A stretch of DNA of 17,483 bases, from NCBI GenBank assembly GCA_964453435.1, contig CAYVQZ010000077.1:1-17483 (forward strand), written 5' to 3'. Origin of the DNA: CAYVQZ01 sp964453435 (GTDB lineage: Bacteria; Abyssobacteria; SURF-5). A program made the translations under genes and the position numbers. Position 1 is the stretch's first letter. The number at the start of each line of letters is the position of its first letter. Shown here piece after piece: positions 7,678 to 14,474 of the stretch. The notes under the pieces were generated by a model. It did no database searches. It saw only the letters and a program-made list of their open reading frames with translations, and had not been told where the DNA came from.

Positions 7678-7749
7678 ATTTACGAATATATGGGACCACA
7701 CAGGATTCAAACCACAGTATCTTGTAGTGCTTCTCGAATCGAGGACCCT

Positions 7750-9318
7750 ATGGCTCAACGCATTGTCAACCACAAGGAAACCGCCGAAACGCTTGCAAAA
7801 AAACAAAGGGAGATTTCGGTCTCGGAATTTTTCGCAAAGAACAGGCATCTTCTGGGTTTCGACAATCCGAAGAAAGCGCTTTTGACCGCGGTGAAAGAGG
7901 CCGTTGACAATTCGCTGGACGCGTGTGAAGAGGCGGGCATATTGCCGGAGGTGGAAGTTGTCATTCGGCATATCGACAATGACCGCTATTCCGTCGCCGT
8001 GAGAGACAATGGCCCCGGAATCGTGAAGGCGCAGATACCGAACATCTTTGGGAAACTGCTGTACGGCTCAAAATTTCACATGCTCCGAATGGCCCGGGGG
8101 CAACAGGGTATCGGCATTTCGGCGGCCGGCATGTACGGGTTGCTGACAACCGGCAAGCCGATGAAGATAATCTCTCGCACGTCTTCGAGAAAACCGCCTC
8201 ACTATTACGAGGTGCAAATCGATACCCGAAAGAACCGGCCCGAGGTTGTCAGGGATGTCGAGGTCGAGTGGGAGTTTCCGCGCGGGACCCATGTCGAAAT
8301 CGAACTCGAAGCGCGCTATCAAAAGGGTCGGCAGTCGGTCGACGGATACCTCGCGCAGACGGCGATAGCCAACCCGCACGCCACCCTGAAGTATACGAGT
8401 CCGGACGGGGAGCGCACCGATTATGAACGGGCAACCGAAGAGCTGCCGCCTCCTCCGAAACGTATCAAGCCGCATCCCTACGGAGTCGAGTTCGGTGTTC
8501 TCATAAAAATGCTCAAGGACACGACGAACCGCTCGCTGGGCGCCTTTCTGACAAACGACTTCTCACGGGTTACATCGCGAGTCGCCAAGGAGATATGCGA
8601 ACGAGCGGGATTGAACGAGAGGTCCGGTGTCGCCAGAATCGCGCGCACCGACGCCGACAATCTGTACGCTGCGATTAACCAGACAAAGATTATGGCGCCA
8701 CCGTCGGATTGCGTGATTCCCATCGGTGAAGACTTAATCAAAAAAGGTCTCGCGCAGGTGATCGATGCCGATTTTTATGACGCGTGTACACGGCCGCCGG
8801 CCGTCTATCGCGGCAACCCCTTTCGGATCGAATGCGGAATTGCGTATGGAGGAGAGAAGTCCGATGAATTGGCCGGCGTGCTGCGTTTCGCCAATCGGGT
8901 TCCGCTTCTGTACCAGCAGTCGGCGTGCGCAATTCATAAGGCCATTGTCACGACCAACTGGCGTTCTTACGGGCTCCAGCAGTCCAGAGGCGCGCTTCCA
9001 CAGGGTCCCCTCGCGATCATGGTGCACATCGGGTCCGTGTGGGTGCCGTTCACATCGGAGAGCAAGGAGGCCATTGCCCATTATCCGGAAATTTTAAAGG
9101 AGATGCGTCTCGCCCTTCAGGAATGCGGCCGAAAACTGTCACAACACTTACGAAGGCGCCGCCGCGAAGCCGAGGAAAGCGCAAAGATGACATACATTGA
9201 ACGGTATATCCCACACATCGGCGAAGCCCTGCGTGACATTTTGCACTTGAAAGAAACCGAGGAAAAAGAAATAAACGAAATCCTCGCGGACGTTTTGCAC
9301 AAATCGAGGAAATTCTAG
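7750..9318 (+). CDS. top6B: DNA topoisomerase VI subunit B (ATPase subunit)
   Basis: This is the ATP-binding, strand-passage clamp subunit of type IIB topoisomerase VI, working as a B2A2 heterotetramer with the product of the next gene. At 522 residues it is the size of short archaeal homologues. The GHKL ATPase motifs are intact: N-box EAVDNSLDACEE at 50-61, DNGPGI at 86-91, the glycine-rich lid GQQGIGISAAGMYG at 117-130, and GTHVEIE at 179-185. A helix-two-turn-helix region follows, then the transducer domain with FANRVPLLYQQ at 380-390 and VPFTSESKEAIA at 432-443, whose Lys439 is the likely switch lysine that contacts ATP. There is no long C-terminal Ig-like extension. ATG 7750, preceded by GAGGA at 7741-7745, is preferred to ATG 7690, which would add 20 unrelated residues. 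Identification is very sure. Confidence 0.95.
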   Translation: MAQRIVNHKETAETLAKKQREISVSEFFAKNRHLLGFDNPKKALLTAVKEAVDNSLDACEEAGILPEVEVVIRHIDNDRYSVAVRDNGPGIVKAQIPNIFGKLLYGSKFHMLRMARGQQGIGISAAGMYGLLTTGKPMKIISRTSSRKPPHYYEVQIDTRKNRPEVVRDVEVEWEFPRGTHVEIELEARYQKGRQSVDGYLAQTAIANPHATLKYTSPDGERTDYERATEELPPPPKRIKPHPYGVEFGVLIKMLKDTTNRSLGAFLTNDFSRVTSRVAKEICERAGLNERSGVARIARTDADNLYAAINQTKIMAPPSDCVIPIGEDLIKKGLAQVIDADFYDACTRPPAVYRGNPFRIECGIAYGGEKSDELAGVLRFANRVPLLYQQSACAIHKAIVTTNWRSYGLQQSRGALPQGPLAIMVHIGSVWVPFTSESKEAIAHYPEILKEMRLALQECGRKLSQHLRRRRREAEESAKMTYIERYIPHIGEALRDILHLKETEEKEINEILADVLHKSRKF

Positions 9319-9332
9319 GAGGTCGATGCCGG

Positions 9333-10415
9333 GTGTCCACTGCTCTGAAAAGCATCAAGCAAAATGCGAATGAGATTCGCAAGAAGATACTCAAAGGACA
9401 GAAGCCCTCCATGCGGTTGCCCATCCGGGCCCTCAATAATGTTCGGTACACACCGAAGGGGGGATTTTTCGAGATTTCGAACCGAAAAAAGGAGCGCACG
9501 CTCACTGTCGGCACCGTGAAAACCTTTGCGCAGACTCTTCGAATGATGGCGCTGTCGAAAAACCTCATCGAGACCGACGATATTGCCTCAAAGCGGGAGG
9601 CTTACTATATATCGAAGAATTGGAAGGAGGCGGGTTTTCGTGAGCAGCCCGAGTCGGATACCGTTATGGACGACCTGGAGGCGATGCTCGGAGTGAACCG
9701 GGAACAAATCGGTTTCATTCCGGAAGAGAAGGGCGGAGAAGTGGCGGGTAAACTCATCGTGCTCGACAAGGACCGGGACAGCGGCAAGACCATACGGATC
9801 GACTGTACGAGATTCGGTTCGGGCGCCTATTCGATTCCGATTGCGGTCGAGCACCTGAAGTTTGAATCAAAGGCCACATTCGTTCTCGCCATCGAAACAG
9901 CCGGCATGTTTCAGCGACTGGTGAAACATAATTACTGGAAAGGCGCGAACTGTATTCTCGTCTCGATGGGCGGAGTGCCCACCCGCGCATGCAGGCGATT
10001 TATCCGCCGTCTGTCCGACGACCTCGATATTCCCGTCTACGCTTTTGTTGACGGCGACCCCTACGGCATCTGCAATATTTACAGGACCCTCAAAGTGGGT
10101 TCGGGGAACGCGGCCCACCTGAACAAGTTCTTCTGTGTGCCCCGGGCGAAGTTTCTCGGCGTCACTCCGCAGGACATCCTCGACTACGACCTGCCGACTC
10201 ACGACTTGAAACCCGTTGACATAAAACGCGCCGAGGACGCTCTGAAGAACGACCCGTTCATCAAACATTACAAAGCCTGGCAGGATGCGCTGAAGCAGAT
10301 GCTGGCGCTGGGACAGCGCGTCGAACAGCAGGCGTTCGCCAAGCACGGCCTGAATTACGTCATCGAAACATATCTGCCCGCAAAACTGGCCGAACCCGGT
10401 AAGTTCCTGCCTTGA
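9333..10415 (+). CDS. top6A: DNA topoisomerase VI subunit A (Spo11-like cleavage subunit)
   Basis: This is the DNA-cleaving subunit of topoisomerase VI, homologous to the meiotic break-maker Spo11. The 360 residues are close to archaeal length. The winged-helix (CAP-like) domain carries the catalytic tyrosine in SKREAYYIS: Tyr92 is the likelier nucleophile, Tyr91 the alternative. The Toprim metal site is intact, with Glu188 in AIETAGMF and Asp240/Asp242 in FVDGDPYG; SMGGVPTRACRRF near 211-223 is also typical. The start is GTG at 9333, placed nine bases after AGGAGGT (9317-9323), which overlaps the stop codon of top6B, so the subunits are almost certainly co-translated. The gene ends three bases before the stop of the convergent glycosyltransferase operon, with no terminator visible in between. 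Confidence 0.95.
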   Translation: MSTALKSIKQNANEIRKKILKGQKPSMRLPIRALNNVRYTPKGGFFEISNRKKERTLTVGTVKTFAQTLRMMALSKNLIETDDIASKREAYYISKNWKEAGFREQPESDTVMDDLEAMLGVNREQIGFIPEEKGGEVAGKLIVLDKDRDSGKTIRIDCTRFGSGAYSIPIAVEHLKFESKATFVLAIETAGMFQRLVKHNYWKGANCILVSMGGVPTRACRRFIRRLSDDLDIPVYAFVDGDPYGICNIYRTLKVGSGNAAHLNKFFCVPRAKFLGVTPQDILDYDLPTHDLKPVDIKRAEDALKNDPFIKHYKAWQDALKQMLALGQRVEQQAFAKHGLNYVIETYLPAKLAEPGKFLP

Positions 10416-10418
10416 AAG

Positions 10419-11945
10419 TCATCTGGGGGAACGGAGTGGCATCCGGGAAAGAACCTCATACAGTTGTTCCGCCACCCGTCGCGGCGAGTATGCGGCCGCA
10501 ACAATGTCGCGGTTGCGGCCTATTATCGAATCGATCCCGTCGCGCAGAAGAAATGAGACCATTGCTCCGATGTTGTACGAGTTCGACTCGATGACCGTCT
10601 TCAGATAAGCAGGGTTCTTTAGTTTCAAAACTTCCTTCAGTCTTTTGTCTAGCCCGATGCGCTCCCTGTCCTGGTAACCGATCGTATAATAGTCCTGGCC
10701 GTCGATTCTCAAAACGTTGTAGAGATGGTCGAGGTTTACCCCCGCGCGCTGGAAGTCCTGCGTCACATGCGGAAGGTTGCGCCCGATGACCGCCTTGCCG
10801 AGATACCAGGGTTCGATAAAGGCGAAACCGAATCCTTCGAGGTAACTCGTCGTAATGACAATATCCGCCATGTTGAAAGCGTCGCCGAGCGCGAATTTCG
10901 TGATTTCCATCTTCCTCGGCTCTATCTCCCGCTCAAACGACACCAGGTTCTGGAGACCGATCGTGGCGGGCAGTTTGTGTTTTCTGCAAAACGACTCGAT
11001 TGTTTCGGCGTACGCAAGCTCTTCGCCCGTCTCCGGCTTGATTCCCACCAGGAGGTGAAATTTCCCCGTCAATTTCGTTCCCTGTACCTCGATTCTCTTC
11101 TTCGAGATGGCATTGAACAGACACGTCAAAAAGATGGCCTCCTCGACGTTCTTTCTCTTGATGCAGCGCACGGGATAGAGAATCAGCCTCGCCTCCGGGT
11201 TCACGCCCAGTTCTTCCACGATTCGCTTGCGCAAGTTCACGTGCTCGTCATCGTCTATTATCAGTCCTTCGTCGACCGAGTTCGGCACATACGCGATGCG
11301 CTCGCGGTCTATCCCGTGTTCGATGAGACGCGCGATGTCCGACGAGTTAATCGTGATATATCCCAGGTTCGGATAATTCGGGTAAATCACCTCGTGCCAG
11401 TTCGGAATGAGCGGAATCTCCGTATCCTGAAATTTCTTCAAATTCTCGAAGTTCTTCGCGCGTTGCTGAAGAAAATCGTGAGCCCGATAAAATATGCGTT
11501 TCCGCGGATGATGGTGCTGGCAATACTGCAGGTATAAATAGAAAGCGTATGTCACGGCAGGATTGATGCCAATTCCCAAATTCTCGGCAAGCACGATATC
11601 CATTGATTTCAGCTTTGCGGCAAGAGTTTCGCTGATGTTCGTGCCATGCCAGAGGTAATCCTGTATTTTCTGTTCCGATATTGTCTTGCGGAGCATGCCC
11701 GGCACATCATATCCCGGGTCGAACTCGTCGATGTTTATGTATTCCACGCTACCTGTTTCCGACTTAATGAAGCAATCGAGTGTTCCTGCAAGCTTTCCGA
11801 ACAACGTGACTTTCAAGTCAGGCTGCAACTCGAGCAGACTTTCGACGTTCCGCATGATCACGACATTGACGCCGTCTCGCTTGCCAATCCAAAAATGTCC
11901 GATGCCGAGACGCAATGGTTTTTTTCTCTTTTTGCTCTGCCTCAT
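10419..11945 (-). CDS. GT-B fold glycosyltransferase (GT4-like), last gene of the operon
   Basis: This 508-residue retaining-type glycosyltransferase has a GT4-like C-terminal nucleotide-sugar domain. The E-x7-E signature is EGFGFAFIE with Glu370 and Glu378, preceded by ADIVITTSYL. The basic donor-binding segment VRCIKRKNVEEA lies near 259-270. The N-terminal acceptor domain opens with LRLGIGHFWIGKRDGVNVV, and YRAHDFLQQR near 153-162 and YITINSSD near 196-203 recur in the other GT-B gene of this operon, its paralogue. The start is set at ATG 11945, whose ATGA overlaps the stop of the preceding gene and has GGAG upstream; GTG 11957 would add four residues. No signal peptide or membrane helix is seen, so it acts in the cytosol or at the membrane face. 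Donor and acceptor are unknown; extension of a glucosylglycerate-type product is inferred from context. Confidence 0.82.
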   Translation of the reverse strand: MRQSKKRKKPLRLGIGHFWIGKRDGVNVVIMRNVESLLELQPDLKVTLFGKLAGTLDCFIKSETGSVEYINIDEFDPGYDVPGMLRKTISEQKIQDYLWHGTNISETLAAKLKSMDIVLAENLGIGINPAVTYAFYLYLQYCQHHHPRKRIFYRAHDFLQQRAKNFENLKKFQDTEIPLIPNWHEVIYPNYPNLGYITINSSDIARLIEHGIDRERIAYVPNSVDEGLIIDDDEHVNLRKRIVEELGVNPEARLILYPVRCIKRKNVEEAIFLTCLFNAISKKRIEVQGTKLTGKFHLLVGIKPETGEELAYAETIESFCRKHKLPATIGLQNLVSFEREIEPRKMEITKFALGDAFNMADIVITTSYLEGFGFAFIEPWYLGKAVIGRNLPHVTQDFQRAGVNLDHLYNVLRIDGQDYYTIGYQDRERIGLDKRLKEVLKLKNPAYLKTVIESNSYNIGAMVSFLLRDGIDSIIGRNRDIVAAAYSPRRVAEQLYEVLSRMPLRSPR

Positions 11946-13177
11946 TTCCTTCTCCACAGCTCGACCAGATAGGGCTTCTCCTCTTCATATAGTTCGGCGA
12001 CTTCCTCAAGTATGCGCTCGGCCTCCGCGCTGGTCAGGGTGTCGGTTTCGCGCACGAAACCGGCCGTACGCCCGAAATAGAGCGGGGTAAGCGAATCGAC
12101 GATTTCGTCCGGATGCGAGCCTTCGGTGTTGAATGCGACAGCAAATTCGTAGACGGTGCGCACCCACAACGTGGCCGGAAATACGAATCTGTCCGCATCG
12201 AGGCCGGCCAGCCTCTTGAGTTGTGCAAGCGTGTCCGCCGACAAAATGTCTGCGAATATCGGACCCCTGATTTCAAACCCTTCTTTGAATTTTTGAACGA
12301 GCGCGGGAAGGGTGACGCTCACAGGGTCCGGCTCCTGCGCAAGGGCGGGACCCACGGTTTTCACGGGCTCGCTGCGCCTTACGGTGAGCCATGAATCCTC
12401 ATATGCCTGCATCAGGGAAAACATCGTGCCCACAACCTGCCGGAACATCGGTCCGAGGTCGGCGGCCGGGTCCTTTGCGTCGTGGATTTTTGCCCCAAGG
12501 TTTGCCTGCCTGAGCTCGAAGCCTTCGTTCACCGCGGTTGTCGTCATGAATATGTCGATTCCGAACTGAGCGGCCGGACCTTCCCATACATTCTTTTCCA
12601 AGTACGATTTCGCCAGCGCTCCGGACAATCCGAAGTCGCCGCCGATCGGCTGCCGCACCCGCTTCCCGTAGAGCGCGCGCGTGAGAGGATAGGCGAGGCT
12701 GTTCGTAATCGTGCCGTCATACTTGTGCCTCAGGTACAGGGGGGTAACATATCCGGCTCCTTCGCTCACGACCGGTTCTCCGAGCAGGCGAATCCAGTCG
12801 GGCGTGATACTGCGCAAGTCGGAATCCACCACGACGCACGCATCGGCGCCAAGCATCGCGGACGCTTCGAATATGGCCTTTAAAGCGGTTCCCTTCCCCG
12901 GTTTACCCCTGTATTGAATCGCGAGCTTCTGCACACCTCCCGGTTCCGGCGCGTTCCGGAAGGCTTCCCGAGTCCCGTCGGGTGAACCGCCGTCCGAATT
13001 CATGAGCAAGGCCTTCGCTCCCGCAAAGTGCTTTGCAAGCCCCTGCGCGGCGACGCCGGCCACATGGCCAACCGTTTGCGCGTTCCTGAAGCTCGGGATT
13101 CCTACAACTATGTCGGCATGTCCTATTTCCCTCAGAAGAGCGTGCGCCTCGGAATCAAGAGCCGATTGTACCGTCAT
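11942..13177 (-). CDS. GT-A fold glycosyltransferase (GT2/GT81-like)
   Basis: This 411-residue GT-A enzyme starts with ADIVVGIPSFRNAQTV at 21-36. It then shows SDGGSPDGT at 61-69, RGKPGKGTALK at 90-100, a DSD metal motif at 118-120 in VVVDSDLRSITPDWI, KYDGTITN at 152-159, and QPIGGDFGLSG at 176-186. The last two resemble the acceptor regions of glucosyl-3-phosphoglycerate synthase-like (GT81) enzymes. His232 after the core could complete the metal site. The C-terminal third (about 270-411) is helical and not recognised. There is no membrane helix. A very strong ribosome-binding site, GAGGAGGGG on the minus strand, precedes ATG 13177, and the gene follows the gpgS-like gene by 26 bases. It may add a second sugar or make a related glycerate glycoside. 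The exact family is unsure. Confidence 0.78.
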   Translation of the reverse strand: MTVQSALDSEAHALLREIGHADIVVGIPSFRNAQTVGHVAGVAAQGLAKHFAGAKALLMNSDGGSPDGTREAFRNAPEPGGVQKLAIQYRGKPGKGTALKAIFEASAMLGADACVVVDSDLRSITPDWIRLLGEPVVSEGAGYVTPLYLRHKYDGTITNSLAYPLTRALYGKRVRQPIGGDFGLSGALAKSYLEKNVWEGPAAQFGIDIFMTTTAVNEGFELRQANLGAKIHDAKDPAADLGPMFRQVVGTMFSLMQAYEDSWLTVRRSEPVKTVGPALAQEPDPVSVTLPALVQKFKEGFEIRGPIFADILSADTLAQLKRLAGLDADRFVFPATLWVRTVYEFAVAFNTEGSHPDEIVDSLTPLYFGRTAGFVRETDTLTSAEAERILEEVAELYEEEKPYLVELWRRK

Positions 13178-13203
13178 AGTTCCCCTCCTCGTATTCTTCA
13201 GTT

Positions 13204-14418
13204 CTAAGCAGGATAATCTTCCGCTACCGCATCGAGCAGCATCTCAAGGAATCCCGGAATGGCCGACGTCACGCGGCTCCAGTTCGGGATTTGCGGGGCG
13301 CCCAGGGGGTCCTTCAAGAACATGTCTCCGGCGATTCCGATCGCCCTGGTGAACGCCTCCACGGCAATCGTTTCGTTGTGCAGCTCAAAATTCAATCTGT
13401 TGATGATCGCGTCGTCCTGGTATCGCTTCACCGCGTCCTGCGCGATCCGAAGGTACGAGGAAGTGAGCGTCCTGAAAAACGAATCCGAGAAGACAACCCC
13501 CTCGCTTGCCAGGGTGCGAAACAGCACCTTGCCGATATCGATGCTCATTTTCAGCAATCCCTTACTCGGGTCGTCCGGCGACAGCGGCTGATGTTTGTGC
13601 TCGTAATTCTCGCAGAGGTTCGACTGGCATATGCGCCTCATCGAACAGTTGCGATACACTTCGGCCAGCGTCCCGACCTCGAGTCCCCAGTCGCCCGGCA
13701 CCCGGTTGATGAGGGCGATGTCGGTGACCATCGAAAACTCTCCGGCAAGCGGATAGCGGAAACTGTTCAGGTACTCGAGAAACGGCAAATACCCCAGGAT
13801 GTTGATAAGCGCCCTGGTAACCGGGATAACAAAGAGCCTGGTCACCCGCCCGTGCATGCGGTCTGAGACACGGCTGTAGAATCCCTTGCAGAATTCGTAA
13901 TCCATGCTGGGGTTCGTGCAGGGATAACACAAGCGCAACAGCAACTCGCGATTATAGTTAACAATGTCGCAATCATGGAGTGCGATTACCCAGCATTCGC
14001 CTTTTGCAATAATATAGCCGTACGCGGTCCATGCGGAGCGCCCTTTTCCATCGACTCCCACCGTCAAATCATGCTTTTCGAGAAGCTCGTACATCCTGTT
14101 GAGCGCCGGTCCGTTGCACCAGATGAGCACTCGATTCTCCGGAAGCACCGAGATAAGCTCTTTCGCTTCCTCGAAATGTTCCCTGCTCGTGGCCATGCCG
14201 AGCGCGACCACGAACTCTCGCACATATTTCACCTTCCGGAGTTCGTGAAATATGTTCTTGCAGGCGGGAGAATGCAAATCGGAGTAGGTGACGGGAAGAA
14301 CGAGCGCAATCGGGCGGTGCTTCGCAAACCGTTCGAGTTCCACCTCCAGTTCCTCGAGTTTTGGCTCTCCCAGTCTATGCAACGTAGGCACGATTCCGGT
14401 CTGGTAGAAGTCACCCAT
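13204..14418 (-). CDS. gpgS: Glycosyltransferase resembling glucosyl-3-phosphoglycerate synthase
   Basis: This 404-residue GT-A protein is the best candidate for the entry enzyme of the operon, which in the GpgS family joins glucose from an NDP-glucose to 3-phosphoglycerate. It opens with MGDFYQTGIVPTLHRLG, an N-terminus I associate with the GpgS-type proteins of thermophiles and archaea. Visible motifs are RPIALVLPVTYSD at 35-47, GKGRSAW at 124-130, the metal-binding DCD at 149-151, PLAGEFSM at 223-230 and GDWGLEVG at 242-249, then a possible metal ligand in YEHKH at 272-276. The longest frame begins at 14478, but GAGAGGAGG six bases upstream of ATG 14418 and the conserved N-terminus decide the start. 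Assignment rests on remembered family features, so the symbol is tentative; a mannosyl or other sugar specificity is possible. Confidence 0.62.
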   Translation of the reverse strand: MGDFYQTGIVPTLHRLGEPKLEELEVELERFAKHRPIALVLPVTYSDLHSPACKNIFHELRKVKYVREFVVALGMATSREHFEEAKELISVLPENRVLIWCNGPALNRMYELLEKHDLTVGVDGKGRSAWTAYGYIIAKGECWVIALHDCDIVNYNRELLLRLCYPCTNPSMDYEFCKGFYSRVSDRMHGRVTRLFVIPVTRALINILGYLPFLEYLNSFRYPLAGEFSMVTDIALINRVPGDWGLEVGTLAEVYRNCSMRRICQSNLCENYEHKHQPLSPDDPSKGLLKMSIDIGKVLFRTLASEGVVFSDSFFRTLTSSYLRIAQDAVKRYQDDAIINRLNFELHNETIAVEAFTRAIGIAGDMFLKDPLGAPQIPNWSRVTSAIPGFLEMLLDAVAEDYPA

Positions 14419-14424
14419 TTGCTG

Positions 14425-14433
14425 CCTCCTCTC
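14425..14433 (-). promoter_or_regulatory. Ribosome-binding site that fixes the start of the gpgS-like gene
   Basis: The minus strand reads GAGAGGAGG, ending six bases before ATG 14418. It lies inside the longer open frame that starts at 14478, so the first 20 codons of that frame are most likely untranslated leader. Confidence 0.7.
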
Positions 14434-14474
14434 TACAGTGGTTCCCTTGTGACAGACCAGCGGTGAAAACACGT

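Noticed and set aside
7750..10415. The window being archaeal because of topoisomerase VI
   Set aside because: RecO and the PilT pair are bacterial, and the operon has sigma-70-like promoter elements and Shine-Dalgarno sites like the rest of the window.
10412..10594. 60-codon plus-strand open frame starting inside the top6A stop region
   Set aside because: It overlaps the 3' end of the glycosyltransferase gene, and the cysteine- and arginine-rich translation looks like a frame shadow.
10725..11537. 270-codon plus-strand open frame over the last glycosyltransferase
   Set aside because: It is antisense to a gene with the GT4 E-x7-E motif and start/stop coupling; its translation is rich in Arg, His and Val with no recognisable domain.
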